DNA of 64,000 bases, taken from assembly GCA_020633195.1 (NCBI GenBank), contig JACKEC010000039.1, positions 11,151 through 75,150 on the forward strand, given 5' to 3'. Shown one piece after another: positions 49,282 to 58,080 of the stretch. The notes beneath the pieces are model-generated. The model saw only the letters and a program-made list of their open reading frames with translations. It did no database searches and had not been told where the DNA came from. The position numbers and the translations under genes were made by a program. Numbering within the stretch: position 1 is the stretch's first letter; the number at the start of each line of letters is the position of its first letter. The stretch comes from Sandaracinaceae bacterium. GTDB taxonomy: Bacteria; Myxococcota_A; Polyangia; Polyangiales; Sandaracinaceae.

Positions 49282-50750
49282 CAGTACTCGTAGTCCTTCC
49301 AGGCGCGCGGGATGGACCGGTAGAGCGAGTCCGGGTGGCGCGAACGATCGAGGCGCACGAGGACGCCGGCGCTCACGAAGTCGGCGCGCATCTCGCGGTT
49401 GTCGTAGTTGAACTCGCGGACCCGCCCCGAGCTCGTGTCCACGAAGCGCCCGGTGGCGAAGGGGTGCCAGGAGAACGCCTCGTCCTCGCCCCACAGCTCA
49501 CCGTACGCGAGGATGTTGTCGTACCAGTCGCGGAACGGGCGGCCCGCGTCGCGGTGGCAGCGCGAGCAGGTCTCCTCGTCCACCGACAGGAAGCCGGCGG
49601 CGTAGTCGCGCGGCACGATCTGGAACTCGGCGTCGGTGGTCGCCGCCCAGGTCCGCAAGGAGCCTTGCTCCTTCCAGGCGACGCCCCGCGCGGAGACGAA
49701 CGGGGTCGTGCGCAGCAGCTCGCGCAGGATCGAGTCGTCGGCGAGGCCCGGGAGCACGTCCTCGGCGCCGTCCATGGCGGGGAACGCGCCCGGGAAGTGG
49801 GTCGCCGAGAGCTGCGCGCTCCGCAGCGTGCCGGGGTCGCGGAGGTGCGCGACGAGCGCGTCGATCTCCGAGGACGAGCTCCACTCGGCGCGGTCCGTGC
49901 GGACCCGCTCGAGCGCGTCGGCGAGGTCGGTCGCGCGCGGGAAGGGCCGGTAGACGTCGACGCGCCAGGCGTCGATCTCGCGCACGCGGGTGCGGATCTC
50001 GAAGCACCAGCGCTCGCCGCGCTCGTCGATGAGGAAGAGCATCTCGCCGAGCACGGTGCCGACGGGGAAGAGCCACTCGACGCGGTGGGTGTAGCCGTTG
50101 GGATCGCGCTGCCAGTACACGACCGGTCGCAGCGCGCCGGCCTCGTCCCGCGGGAGCTGCCAGAAGTCGACGGGCACGACGTCGCGCTCGTGCGAGCCGG
50201 TCGGCCGCCCGAAGGGGAAGTGGAAGACGCCGAACTCGATGAAGATCTGGCCGTGGCCGCCGGGCACCGCCAGGTTGATCAGGCCCGGGTCGATGGTGTT
50301 CGGCCGCATCCCGATCGGGGTGACCACGTTGTCGCCGAACGAGTCCTGGTAGCCCGGGACGATCGACTGGTGGTCGTAGAACATCGTGTCGGCGCTCTCG
50401 AGGACCGAGAGGAGCCACGCATCGCCGACGTGCGGCGCGCGGGCCGCCACCTGGCCGAGCTGGTCGCGCGGCATGATGTCGACGGGGCGCGCCGCGTCGA
50501 GGGGGATGCTCGCCATGCGGCCGACCGCCGCGGGCGGCGGCCCACCGCCTCCGCCGTCGATCCCGGGCGGCGGGGTACCTCCGTCCTGACCGGGGACCGG
50601 CGGGGTCGGCGTGGGCGGCGTCCCCGCTTGTCCGTCGAGCAGCTCGACGCGCGGACCTGCGTCCACGGGGTTTCCGTCCGCGCCGGTCTGCTCCAGCACT
50701 CCCGTACACCCGACGCTCGAGAGCGCCGCGACCATCACCAGCCAACGCAT
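49281..50750 (-). CDS. Large lipoprotein with a single heme-binding motif
   Basis: 489 aa. The signal MRWLVMVAALSSVGC has lipobox SVGC, followed by a Pro/Gly linker. The body (about 75-489) is not a recognised fold. One CSRCH motif lies near residue 395 (SVDEETCSRCHRDAGRPF), which suggests a single c-type heme. Flanking text (RMASIPLDAARPVDIM, FYDHQSIVPGYQDS) is conserved-looking. It is translationally coupled to the Tat lipoprotein, so the two are likely partners in the envelope. Confidence 0.8.
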   Translation of the reverse strand: MRWLVMVAALSSVGCTGVLEQTGADGNPVDAGPRVELLDGQAGTPPTPTPPVPGQDGGTPPPGIDGGGGGPPPAAVGRMASIPLDAARPVDIMPRDQLGQVAARAPHVGDAWLLSVLESADTMFYDHQSIVPGYQDSFGDNVVTPIGMRPNTIDPGLINLAVPGGHGQIFIEFGVFHFPFGRPTGSHERDVVPVDFWQLPRDEAGALRPVVYWQRDPNGYTHRVEWLFPVGTVLGEMLFLIDERGERWCFEIRTRVREIDAWRVDVYRPFPRATDLADALERVRTDRAEWSSSSEIDALVAHLRDPGTLRSAQLSATHFPGAFPAMDGAEDVLPGLADDSILRELLRTTPFVSARGVAWKEQGSLRTWAATTDAEFQIVPRDYAAGFLSVDEETCSRCHRDAGRPFRDWYDNILAYGELWGEDEAFSWHPFATGRFVDTSSGRVREFNYDNREMRADFVSAGVLVRLDRSRHPDSLYRSIPRAWKDYEY

Positions 50751-50860
50751 GCCGGGCCGCAGCGCAAGCTCCGTACCGGGCCGCCCCGAGTCCGGTCTCG
50801 CCTACGGATCCAGCCGCGTTGTCACTCGACGAGGCACACCCCGTCACCTGCTCGAGGGTG

Positions 50861-51742
50861 TCAGGGCGTCAGGACCGAGCAGTCGAAGATGTTCCGCCCT
50901 CGCATCGTCGAGCAGACGCACGCCAGCTCCGGGCGCGTGACGCACGTGCCCTGCGAGCTGCCCTGAATCTGGAGGCAGCTGTCGGTGAGGGTCGTGCAGG
51001 CGATGAAGCCGCACATGTCGCTCGGCGCGCAGACGCCTTGCGTCCGGCCGCTCGAGGTCCAGCACATGAGCCCGGCGCCGCAGGTGTCGGGCCCCGTCGT
51101 CCGGCAGTTGGTGCCGAGGGCGCCGCACGCGCCGGCGTCGAGGCCGATCACGACCCCGCCGTCCGTGCCGGCGTCTCGGCTGAGGCCACTGTCGAACATC
51201 ACGGTGCCGCCCGCGTCGGTGCCGGCGTCCGAGCCCGCGTCGGTGCCGGCGTCCATTCCGGCGTCGGTGCCCGCGTCGGTGCCCGCGTCGGTGCCCGCAT
51301 CCGTACCTGCGTCCATGCCGGTGCCTGCGTCGGTGCCGGTGCCTGCGTCCATGCCGGTGCCTGCGTCGGTGCCGGTGCCTGCGTCGGTGCCGGTGCCTGC
51401 GTCGGAGCCCGTGCCTGCGTCGGAGCCCGTGCCTGCGTCGGTGTCGGCGCCCGCGTCGGTGTCGGTGCCCGCGTCGGTGTCGGTGCCCGCGTCCGTGTCG
51501 GCGCCCGCGTCGGTGTCGGTGCCCGCGTCCGTGTCGGGGCCCGCGTCGCCGATGTCGCCCGCGTCGCCGACGTCGCCCGCGTCGCCCGCGGCCGCGTCCG
51601 CGCTGCCGCCGTCGCTCACGGCCGCGTCGGTGCCGGTGCCCGCGTCGAGGCCCCCACCGTCATCGATCATGGTCTCGCCCGAGCAGCCTGCGACCACCAG
51701 GACCAGCGCCACCCACGCGCGACCCAGCCAACGAAATGCCAT
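50861..51742 (-). CDS. DAG-repeat lipoprotein with Cys-rich C-terminal module
   Basis: 293 aa. ATG 51742 is preferred because GGAGGG lies six bases before it; GTG 51748 is also in frame. The signal is MAFRWLGRAWVALVLVVAGC. Residues about 30-195 are almost only T/G/D-D-A-G repeats (TDAGTDTDAGADTDAG and variants). The last 90 residues have about twelve cysteines (CGALGTNC, CGAGLMCW, CGFIACTTLTDSC, LACVC), a compact disulfide module on a long stalk. The repeats are long and near-exact at DNA level, so stalk length may vary between strains. Confidence 0.8.
   Translation of the reverse strand: MAFRWLGRAWVALVLVVAGCSGETMIDDGGGLDAGTGTDAAVSDGGSADAAAGDAGDVGDAGDIGDAGPDTDAGTDTDAGADTDAGTDTDAGTDTDAGADTDAGTGSDAGTGSDAGTGTDAGTGTDAGTGMDAGTGTDAGTGMDAGTDAGTDAGTDAGTDAGMDAGTDAGSDAGTDAGGTVMFDSGLSRDAGTDGGVVIGLDAGACGALGTNCRTTGPDTCGAGLMCWTSSGRTQGVCAPSDMCGFIACTTLTDSCLQIQGSSQGTCVTRPELACVCSTMRGRNIFDCSVLTP
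51215..51600 (-). repeat. Tandem DAG-coding repeats (9- to 18-bp units)
   Basis: Units such as GTGCCCGCGTCGGTGTCG recur in near-exact runs inside the lipoprotein gene. All are multiples of three and keep the frame. They encode a flexible, extended stalk. Confidence 0.75.
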
Positions 51743-51803
51743 GTGCACCCTCCGCCTAGAGCCTACCTCCGCTCGGCGTGAGGGATCACGGGGGGATCAC
51801 GGG

Positions 51804-51866
51804 GGACGATCTTCTTCGGTTTCTTCTTCGAAGCGGGTTCGCTGACGAAACTGAAGAGGATCGTCC
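51804..51866. repeat. 19-bp imperfect inverted repeat
   Basis: GGACGATCTTCTTCGGTTT (51804-51822) faces AAACTGAAGAGGATCGTCC (51848-51866) across 25 bases. It is AT-richer than its surroundings and lies in the 180-base gap between the DAG lipoprotein start and the hexamer element. It could be the terminator or an operator. Confidence 0.5.
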
Positions 51867-51875
51867 CTGCGACGC

Positions 51876-51933
51876 GGGCACGGGCACGGGCACGGGCACG
51901 GGCTTTAGCCGTGCGCTTTGCGCACGGCTAAAG
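51876..51933 (-). repeat. TAG-type 3' element: 14-bp hairpin plus hexamer array (copy 3)
   Basis: On plus: four GGGCAC units (51876-51899), then CTTTAGCCGTGCGC-TTT-GCGCACGGCTAAAG (51903-51933). On the coding strand the TAG stop of the stress-protein gene (51930-51928) lies in the first arm, and the array follows. Same design as at 36553-36645. Confidence 0.8.
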
Positions 51934-52521
51934 GAGACCCGCGATGTGCTTGCCTCGGCCGCCGAAGGAGACGTGCTCGGCGCGGTGGAAGCCCTCGGAG
52001 AGGGACTCGCCGGGGCGCGGCGCGTCGGCCTTGTCGGAGCGCTTCAGACCTTCGAAGCGCTTCTCGCGGGCGACGAGGACGGGGAGGCAGGAGATCTCCA
52101 TCAGGTGCTGCGCCACGGATCCGAGCAGGAGCTTCTTCAGGCCCGTCCGCGCGTGCGTGCCCACGACGAGCAGGTCTCCGTCGTAGTCCACCGCGACCTG
52201 GTGCAGCTCGTCGGCGGGGTCGCCGACGCGGACGTGGAAGTGCACGTTCTGCTCCCAGATCTCGTCGGGGAAGATGGCCTCGCAGATGTTGTGCACGCGG
52301 ACTTGCAGGTTGTCGGCCGCGTCCGCCATCTTGCGCTCGACCTTGGCGAGCTCGGTCGCGCTGTGGCTGTCGCCGGTCAGCTTGACCACGTGGACGGCGT
52401 GCAGCTCGTCGTTGGGGTGCTCGCGCACCAGACGGAGGGCATCGGCCAGGGCGTCGTCTCCGGTCTTCTCGAAGTCCACGCCGACGACGATCTTGTAGGG
52501 GGCTCGCGCAGTCTCGCTCAT
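51928..52521 (-). CDS. Universal stress protein family member
   Basis: 197 aa, longer than the usual 140-150. The UspA domain starts YKIVVGVDFEKTGDDALADA and ends VVGTHARTGLKKLLLGSVAQHLM, which carries the G-x2-R/x-G-x9-G(S/T) nucleotide loop, so ATP binding is likely. A 40-residue charged C-terminal extension follows (REKRFEGLKRSDKADAPRPG onward). AGGAGAG precedes the ATG. Cytoplasmic. Divergent from the LysM-M23 gene by 111 bases. Its stop is within a TAG-type hairpin. Confidence 0.93.
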   Translation of the reverse strand: MSETARAPYKIVVGVDFEKTGDDALADALRLVREHPNDELHAVHVVKLTGDSHSATELAKVERKMADAADNLQVRVHNICEAIFPDEIWEQNVHFHVRVGDPADELHQVAVDYDGDLLVVGTHARTGLKKLLLGSVAQHLMEISCLPVLVAREKRFEGLKRSDKADAPRPGESLSEGFHRAEHVSFGGRGKHIAGLL

Positions 52522-52632
52522 GGGACTCTCCTCTATCCGCCCGTCACGTACGCCCCCGACGAGGTCGCACAACCCCCTCGTGTTCGGGCAGTGGTGAGGC
52601 GGGGCTCGACGGGCTAGCTTGCTCGGCTCGGC

Positions 52633-54099
52633 ATGAACGACCGCCGCGCCATCGCTCTGGCCACGCTCGCGCTCTTCGCGACGTGCGGCTGCGAGGAGCA
52701 ACCCGAGGCCACCGAGGCACCCGTCGAGGTGGCGGCGGCCGCGCCCGAGCCGGAGGAAGAGGCGGAGCCCGAGGAAGAAGTGGGCCCCCCGCCCGGCGTC
52801 GACCACACGATCGGCGAGGGGCAGACGCTCTGGGAGATCACGCGGAGCTATGGGGTGTCGGTCAACGACATCATGGAGGCGAACCACATGCGGCCGCGCG
52901 ACGTGCGGCGGCTGCGCGCGGGTCAGACGCTCCGGATCCCCGGCGCCGAGGCCGTCGTCGAGGTGGCCGACGCGGCCGAGCCTGAGGTGCTCCCTCCCGT
53001 CGAGGACGGCGCCTACCACCGCCTCGCGGACGGCGAGACGCTCTGGGACGTCGCGCGCATCTACGAGGTGAGCCTCGACGCGATCATGGAGCGCAACGAG
53101 CTCGACGACGACAGCGTCCGGCTCCTCCGGCCGGGGCGCGCGCTCGTCATCCCCGGCGCCACCGAGGCGCAGGTGCAGCGCGTGGCCGGCAACCGCGAGC
53201 AGGCGATGGCGCAGGCGGCGCCTCGAGGCTTCCGCCACACCGTCGCGCGCGGCGAGACGATGTGGGACCTGTCGGGCGCGTTCGGCGTCGGCGTCGCCGA
53301 GATCATGGCCGCGAACGGCCTCGACGAGGACGGCGTGCGCGGCCTCCGCGAGGGGACCCGGCTGTGGATCCCCGGCGTCGAGCAGGACGCGGGTGGCCGC
53401 GTGCGGCGTCGCCACACCGCGCGGCAGGAGCGGGCGCTGCAGCGCGCGCGCACGCTCGGGCTCGGCACCCGCGAGGTCGCGAGCCGGCTGCTGCGCGGTC
53501 AGGTCGAGGCGCGCTGGATCGCGGCCGCGTCACGCGGCGGCAACCGCAACCGGCTCCCGGGCAGCCTGCGCTGGCCGCTCGCCAACGGCTGGTTCGTGCG
53601 CGGCTTCGGCTCGGGCGCGGGTGGCTACCACCTCGCCGTCGACGTGATGGGTCGCATCGGCTGGAACGTGCGCGCCGCCGCGCCGGGCGTCGTCGCCTAC
53701 TCGGGCGACGAGGTGCCGGGCTACGGCAACATGGTGCTGCTCGTCCACCCCGGCGGCTGGGTCACGATGTACGCGCACAACTCGGTCAATTCCGTGGTCG
53801 CGGGCGAGACGATCCCGCGCGGCGGGATCCTCGGGGAGGTCGGCTCCACCGGCATCAGCCGCGGCCCGCACGTGCACTTCGAGCTGATGCACGACGGACA
53901 GAACTGCGACCCGGGCCCTCTGTTCGTCCCCGGGATCCGCCACCGCGACGGGCACCTCACGCCGATGCCGCACGTCGAGTGGACGCGCCCGAGCGAGCGC
54001 CCCACGCAGATCACGTGCTACCGGCGGCGTCACCACCCCGAGAGCCGCTGGGTGAGCCGCGAGAGCTACGGCGAGGACGAAGCCGGCGACGACCGCTGA
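52633..54099 (+). CDS. Lipoprotein with three LysM domains and an M23 peptidase domain
   Basis: 488 aa. The signal MNDRRAIALATLALFATCGC has a Cys at the lipobox. An acidic linker is followed by three LysM domains near 57-104, 127-174 and 199-247 (HTIGEGQTLWEITRSYGVS, HRLADGETLWDVARIYEVS and HTVARGETMWDLSGAFGVG). The M23 domain (about 300-430) has the metal ligands HLAVD and HVHFE. LysM modules bind peptidoglycan and M23 enzymes cut its cross-links or regulate amidases. Both zinc motifs look intact, so it is likely active in cell-wall remodelling or division. The stop TGA opens a repeat element. Confidence 0.94.
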   Translation: MNDRRAIALATLALFATCGCEEQPEATEAPVEVAAAAPEPEEEAEPEEEVGPPPGVDHTIGEGQTLWEITRSYGVSVNDIMEANHMRPRDVRRLRAGQTLRIPGAEAVVEVADAAEPEVLPPVEDGAYHRLADGETLWDVARIYEVSLDAIMERNELDDDSVRLLRPGRALVIPGATEAQVQRVAGNREQAMAQAAPRGFRHTVARGETMWDLSGAFGVGVAEIMAANGLDEDGVRGLREGTRLWIPGVEQDAGGRVRRRHTARQERALQRARTLGLGTREVASRLLRGQVEARWIAAASRGGNRNRLPGSLRWPLANGWFVRGFGSGAGGYHLAVDVMGRIGWNVRAAAPGVVAYSGDEVPGYGNMVLLVHPGGWVTMYAHNSVNSVVAGETIPRGGILGEVGSTGISRGPHVHFELMHDGQNCDPGPLFVPGIRHRDGHLTPMPHVEWTRPSERPTQITCYRRRHHPESRWVSRESYGEDEAGDDR

Positions 54100-54201
54100 G
54101 TCCGACGACGCGAAGCGTCGGAGGATCTCAGCGGGGAGCGCGAGGGGCTTGCCCCTCGCCGGAGAGAAATCGCCGGCGGCGATTTGTCGACAGACCTTGA
54201 G
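54096..54201 (+). repeat. TGA-type 3'-end repeat element, full copy
   Basis: The stop TGA of the LysM-M23 gene (54097-54099) lies in an outer stem CGCTGAG/CTCAGCG. Inside is TCCGACGACGCGAAGCGTCGGA-type hairpin sequence (54101-54122). Then follow GAGGGGC-TT-GCCCCTC (54141-54156), CGGAGAGAAATCGCC-GGC-GGCGAT, and a tail with CGACAGACCT. On the minus strand it encodes the C-terminal tail of the convergent gene. Related copies are at 21436, 47721 (half) and 63973. Confidence 0.8.
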
Positions 54202-55318
54202 CCCGACGACGCGTGAGCCGGTCCGAGATGGGGAAGGGCACGAGGCTGCGCGACGGGCCGCGCATCGCACGGCGAACCATCCCGTAGGTGTGGCCGGGGT
54301 GCCAGAACAGGAAGCCGTCGGCGCGGGCGCGGCGCGCCGCGCGGACCTGGTCGTGGATGAACTCGGCGTCGAACCGATCGGCGCCGCGCTCGAAGGCCTG
54401 GAGGAACGGGCGGATCACGGGGCGCGGGCCGACGCGCTCGCGGAGCCGGTGCGTGCCGTCGTAGACGAGGCGGAACGCGCGGTCCTCGGCGCCGCGGCGC
54501 CACGCGCGCATGGAGTTCACGTAGAGCATCGGGGTGTAGACCTCGACGTGGCGGGTCCACGCCTCGAGGTCCTGGCCGAGCCCGCTCGGGTCGCCCTCGC
54601 GGTACGCGGCGAGGCCGAACACGTCGACGCCGAGCGGCACGTGGACGGCCTCGTCGACCGCGCGGAGCAGCCGCAGGAGCACCTCGGTGCGGGTCTCCTG
54701 CGTCTCGGCGGGGTACTGCGCGAACTGCGTTCCGTCGTCGACGGGGAAGCGCACGTAGTCGAGCTGGATCTCGTCGAACCCGAGCGCCGCGGCCTCGCGC
54801 GCGAGCGCGACGACGAGCTCGTGGTTGCGCGGGTTGTAGGGATCGAGCCAGCTCCCCCCGGTGCCCCACGAGGTCCAGATCTCGTGGCGCGGGCGGACGT
54901 CCTGGATCGCGCGGTCGGGGAAGCGCGCCGGCAGGGCCCGGTCCGCGAAGCAGACGATGCGCGCGATCGCGTAGATGCCCTCCTCGTGGAGCGTGCGCAC
55001 GAGCGCCGCGGTGTCCCCGAGGTAGCCCGTCTGCATCGGGCGCATCTCCTCGATGCTCGTCGAGTGGTGCACGCGACCCTCGGCGTCCTTGAGATCCAGC
55101 ACCACCGCGTTCATGCGCGCGTTGCGGACCGCGTGGATCACCGCCTCGACCCCGTGCTGATGCACGAAGCCAGCGCCGAGATAGAGCCCGCGGGCGTTCT
55201 GCCCCTGCTCGGTGACGGGATCGAAGAAGGGATCACGCTCCGCGTCCTGCGCACCGGCGGAGGCCGGCGCGACCAGGGTGAGGAGCGTGACCAACCGGAC
55301 CAGGCTGGAGTCACGCAC
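54128..55318 (-). CDS. Exported glycosidase-like protein (DUF4015/GH13-like TIM barrel)
   Basis: 396 aa from a GTG. The signal MRDSSLVRLVTLLTLVAPAS ends at AGAQ. The fold motifs GLYLGAGFVHQHGVEAVI, NAVVLDLKDAEGRV, DEIQLDYVRFPVDD and LGVDVFGLAAYR match the putative glycoside hydrolase family DUF4015 (PF13200), a barrel with conserved acids at strand ends (DLKD, QLDYVRFP). It probably acts on an extracellular glycan. The last 25 or so residues (from GLSTNRRRRFLSGEGQAP) are encoded by the repeat element at 54096-54201 read in antisense, so the ancestral C-terminus was probably nearer RLTRRRA. Divergent from thiD by 62 bases. Confidence 0.87.
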   Translation of the reverse strand: MRDSSLVRLVTLLTLVAPASAGAQDAERDPFFDPVTEQGQNARGLYLGAGFVHQHGVEAVIHAVRNARMNAVVLDLKDAEGRVHHSTSIEEMRPMQTGYLGDTAALVRTLHEEGIYAIARIVCFADRALPARFPDRAIQDVRPRHEIWTSWGTGGSWLDPYNPRNHELVVALAREAAALGFDEIQLDYVRFPVDDGTQFAQYPAETQETRTEVLLRLLRAVDEAVHVPLGVDVFGLAAYREGDPSGLGQDLEAWTRHVEVYTPMLYVNSMRAWRRGAEDRAFRLVYDGTHRLRERVGPRPVIRPFLQAFERGADRFDAEFIHDQVRAARRARADGFLFWHPGHTYGMVRRAMRGPSRSLVPFPISDRLTRRRAQGLSTNRRRRFLSGEGQAPRAPR

Positions 55319-55380
55319 GATCCCATTGTGACGGTCCGTCGCGAGGGGGCCTACTTTCTGCCCATGCTACGGTCGGCTCG

Positions 55381-56196
55381 ATGACGACGGTGGCCCTGAC
55401 CATCGCGGGCTCCGATCCCTCGGGCGGGGCCGGCGTCCAGGCGGACCTCAAGACCTTTCACCAGCACGGCGTCTACGGGACGAGCGTGCTGACGCTGCTC
55501 ACGGTCCAGAACACCCGCGGCGTTCGGCGGGTCGAGGCGATGGATCCGGGGCTCGTGCGCGAGCAGATCGACGCGGTGGTCTCGGACGTCCCTCCGGCCG
55601 CGGCGAAGACCGGCGCGCTCGGCACCGCGGACGTCGTGCGCGTGGTCAGCGAGGCCGCCGAGCACTTCGAGTTCCCGCTCGTGGTCGACCCCGTGATGAT
55701 CAGCAAGCACGGCGCGGCGCTGATGGACGAGGCCGCGCGCGTCGCGCTGCGCGAGCTGCTCGTCCCGCGGGCCACGTTGCTGACGCCCAACGCGCCGGAG
55801 GCCTCGTGGCTCGCGGGCATCGACGTCGTCGATCGACACAGCGCGCGAGACGCGGCGTTCGCGATCGCGGAGCTCGGCGCCTGGGCGGTGCTGCTCAAGG
55901 GCGGCCACCTCGGCGGCCCCGAGGCCGTCGACCTCCTCTGCGTGAAGGGCCAGATCATCGAGCTGAGCGCGCCGCGGATCGAAAGCCCGCACACCCACGG
56001 GACCGGCTGCACGTACTCGGCCGCGATCACCGCGCGCCTCGCGCTCGCGGAGCCGCTCCTCAGCTCGGTGTCGGAGGCGAAGGGGTGGCTGACCGAGGCG
56101 ATCCTCAGCGGGACCGCGATCGGGTCGGGCATCGGCCCGGTGAACCACTTCGCGCCAGTGTCACGAAAGAGCTATCCGCCGCCCGAGCCCTCTTGA
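55381..56196 (+). CDS. thiD: Hydroxymethylpyrimidine/phosphomethylpyrimidine kinase
   Basis: 271 aa, the normal length. Motifs are TIAGSDPSGGAGVQADLKTF at the N-terminus, VVDPVMISKHG, LTPNAPEASWLAG, LLKGGHLGG and the anion-hole signature SPHTHGTGCTYSAAI. ThiD phosphorylates HMP twice to HMP-PP in thiamine synthesis. No other thi gene is nearby and no TPP riboswitch elements were seen in the 62-base leader. Starts with an ATG; the following lipoprotein gene begins 27 bases later on the same strand. Confidence 0.96.
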   Translation: MTTVALTIAGSDPSGGAGVQADLKTFHQHGVYGTSVLTLLTVQNTRGVRRVEAMDPGLVREQIDAVVSDVPPAAAKTGALGTADVVRVVSEAAEHFEFPLVVDPVMISKHGAALMDEAARVALRELLVPRATLLTPNAPEASWLAGIDVVDRHSARDAAFAIAELGAWAVLLKGGHLGGPEAVDLLCVKGQIIELSAPRIESPHTHGTGCTYSAAITARLALAEPLLSSVSEAKGWLTEAILSGTAIGSGIGPVNHFAPVSRKSYPPPEPS

Positions 56197-56222
56197 GCAC
56201 CGGTGCTATGGTCTCTCCTTCC

Positions 56223-57365
56223 ATGCGCTGCACCCCCCTCGCGCTCTGGGTCCGGACCGTCCTGCTCGGCGCTCTCGCGCTCCCCTTCGCGGGCTGCGGA
56301 GACGCCACGGGGATCCTCGTCGAGGTGACCTCCCCGGACCTCGCGGTCGGGACCGACATCGACGCGCTCCACTTCATCGCGCGCTCCTCGTCGGGCCGCA
56401 CCGTCAACCAGCGGTTCTCCGTCTCCGGCGACTGGCCGCACAGCCTCACCATCCTCCCGTCGGAGGGCATGGACGGCGAGGTCACGATCACGGTGCTGGC
56501 GCTGCTCCGCAACGAGTTCGTGACGCATCGGGTGGTGCGCACCTCGTTCACCTCGGGCTCGACCCGACGGGTCGACGTGGCGCTGACGGCGGCGTGCCGC
56601 GGCGTCGTCTGCGCGGAGGGCGTCGACTGCGTCCGCGGGATGTGCGTCGACGTGCCGGCGGTCGACGCGGGCCCCGGGTTCGACGCGGGCCCCGGGTTCG
56701 ACGCGGGCCCCGGGTTCGACGCGGGCCCCGGCTTCGACGCGGGCCCTGGCTTCGACGCGGGCCCCGGCTTCGACGCGGGCCCCGGCCGCGACGCGGGCTT
56801 CGACGCGGGGTTCGACGCGGGCTTCGACGCGGGCACCGACGCCGGCCCGCCGGTCCCCCCGCTCCTCTACTTCACCGAGTACGTCGAGGGGACGAGCAAC
56901 GACAAGGCGCTCGAATTCATCAACGCCGGCCTCACCGACGTGAACCTCTCGGGCTGCGAGCTGCGACGCTACGCCAACGGCGGCCTCTCGCCGCTCCCGA
57001 TCCCGCTCGTGGGCACGGTGGCGATGGGCGACGTGTTCGTGATCTGTCACTCGGCGATCAGCGTCGCGACCGCGTGCGACCAGTCGATCTCGACGATCTC
57101 CCACAACGGCAACGACGCCTACGAGCTGGTGTGCTTCGGGACCGTGCTCGACAGCTTCGGCCGCGTCGGCGAGGACCCCGGCTCGGCGTGGACCGGCGGC
57201 GGCCTGTCGACCCTCGACTACGTCCTCACCCGGCAGTGCTCGATCGCCTCGGGCGACCCGATCTCGACGGACGCCTTCGATCCCTCGACCGAGTGGACGG
57301 GGACCCCGTACACCACGCCGGCGGCGAGCCTCGCGGGCCTCGGAAACCGGAGCGAGTGCCCCTGA
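56223..57365 (+). CDS. Lipoprotein with DAG stalk and lamin-tail-like domain
   Basis: 380 aa. ATG 56223 gives MRCTPLALWVRTVLLGALAL and a lipobox FAGC; ATG 56208 is an in-frame alternative. Residues about 25-130 form a first domain (ILVEVTSPDLAVGTD, LTILPSEGMDGEVTITV). A Cys-rich hinge (CRGVVCAEGVDCVRGMC) leads to a stalk of seven exact GPGFDA-type repeats. The C-terminal 165 residues (LYFTEYVEGTSNDKALEF, then NLSGCELRRYANGG, DVFVICHSAI) are a lamin tail domain, which in bacteria occurs at the ends of surface and secreted nucleases or adhesins. No nuclease motif is present. Confidence 0.85.
   Translation: MRCTPLALWVRTVLLGALALPFAGCGDATGILVEVTSPDLAVGTDIDALHFIARSSSGRTVNQRFSVSGDWPHSLTILPSEGMDGEVTITVLALLRNEFVTHRVVRTSFTSGSTRRVDVALTAACRGVVCAEGVDCVRGMCVDVPAVDAGPGFDAGPGFDAGPGFDAGPGFDAGPGFDAGPGFDAGPGRDAGFDAGFDAGFDAGTDAGPPVPPLLYFTEYVEGTSNDKALEFINAGLTDVNLSGCELRRYANGGLSPLPIPLVGTVAMGDVFVICHSAISVATACDQSISTISHNGNDAYELVCFGTVLDSFGRVGEDPGSAWTGGGLSTLDYVLTRQCSIASGDPISTDAFDPSTEWTGTPYTTPAASLAGLGNRSECP
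56664..56789 (+). repeat. Seven-copy 18-bp tandem repeat coding DAGPGF
   Basis: The unit GACGCGGGCCCCGGGTTC is repeated seven times with few changes. It keeps frame whatever the copy number and forms the stalk of the lamin-tail lipoprotein. Confidence 0.9.
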
Positions 57366-57437
57366 ACGCGTGACGGATCGCACGGTCCGCTCTATAGTTC
57401 CGTAGTCGCCGGGCAGAAGTGGAGCCCGGCGAGCGCG

Positions 57438-58055
57438 ATGACGACGGTCACGGAGACGGCGAAGCGAATCGGCGAAGGCCTCGACCTCTCGGAGCTCGAG
57501 GGGGCGGACCTCGCCACGATCTGCGCCGACCCGCTCCTCGCCGACCGCTTCGCCCGTCAGCTCGCCGAGCTCGCGAGCGAGGTCGTGGGCAACCGGCGCT
57601 GGTCGATCGAGGATCTGCGCGACATCTTCGACGCCGCCGTGCGCGGCAAGCGCAGCGACGGTGGGCGCATCGTCGAGGGGCGCTACTTCCGCAAGCGGGT
57701 CCGCGAGCAGTGCGCGCTCGCCGACCGCTACGGCGACCCGTTCTCGGTGGTGGTGATCGCGCTCAAGCCCGAGCCGGGGGAGGGCGTCTACCAGAGCGTC
57801 CTCGACGCCGTGGTCGAGCGGCTGCGGCGGACCGACATGGTCTTCCTCTACCGGCGGCGCTTCGCGCTGGTCCTCCCGCGCATGCGCTCCGAGTCGCTCG
57901 CGCCGTTCGTGGCCCGCGTCCGCGAGCTCATCGACGTCGGGGTCGGGCGCGAGGCGGTCGAGCAGATCGACAGCCTCGTCTATCCGAACGACACGGTGGG
58001 CGACACGCAGGCCGTCCTCGACTGGTCCGAGGACCAGCTTCGAACCACGCCGTAG
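57438..58055 (+). CDS. Degenerate GGDEF-domain protein
   Basis: 205 aa. The N-terminal 80 residues are helical. From about residue 82 the text follows the diguanylate cyclase fold: GRYFRKRVREQCALADRYG, SVVVIALKPE, VVERLRRTDMVFLYRRRFALVLP and a late SLVYPND. Where an active enzyme has GGDEF, this reads YRRRF, so the catalytic loop is gone. It may bind a nucleotide or serve as a partner domain. Only 25 bases separate it from the pseudokinase gene, so the two dead-enzyme relatives are probably co-transcribed. Confidence 0.8.
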   Translation: MTTVTETAKRIGEGLDLSELEGADLATICADPLLADRFARQLAELASEVVGNRRWSIEDLRDIFDAAVRGKRSDGGRIVEGRYFRKRVREQCALADRYGDPFSVVVIALKPEPGEGVYQSVLDAVVERLRRTDMVFLYRRRFALVLPRMRSESLAPFVARVRELIDVGVGREAVEQIDSLVYPNDTVGDTQAVLDWSEDQLRTTP

Positions 58056-58080
58056 CATCGTCCGGTGCTATCGTGGCGTC

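Noticed and set aside
55319..55380. TPP riboswitch upstream of thiD
   Set aside because: The leader is only 62 bases and lacks the CTGAGA and ACCTGAT-type core segments.
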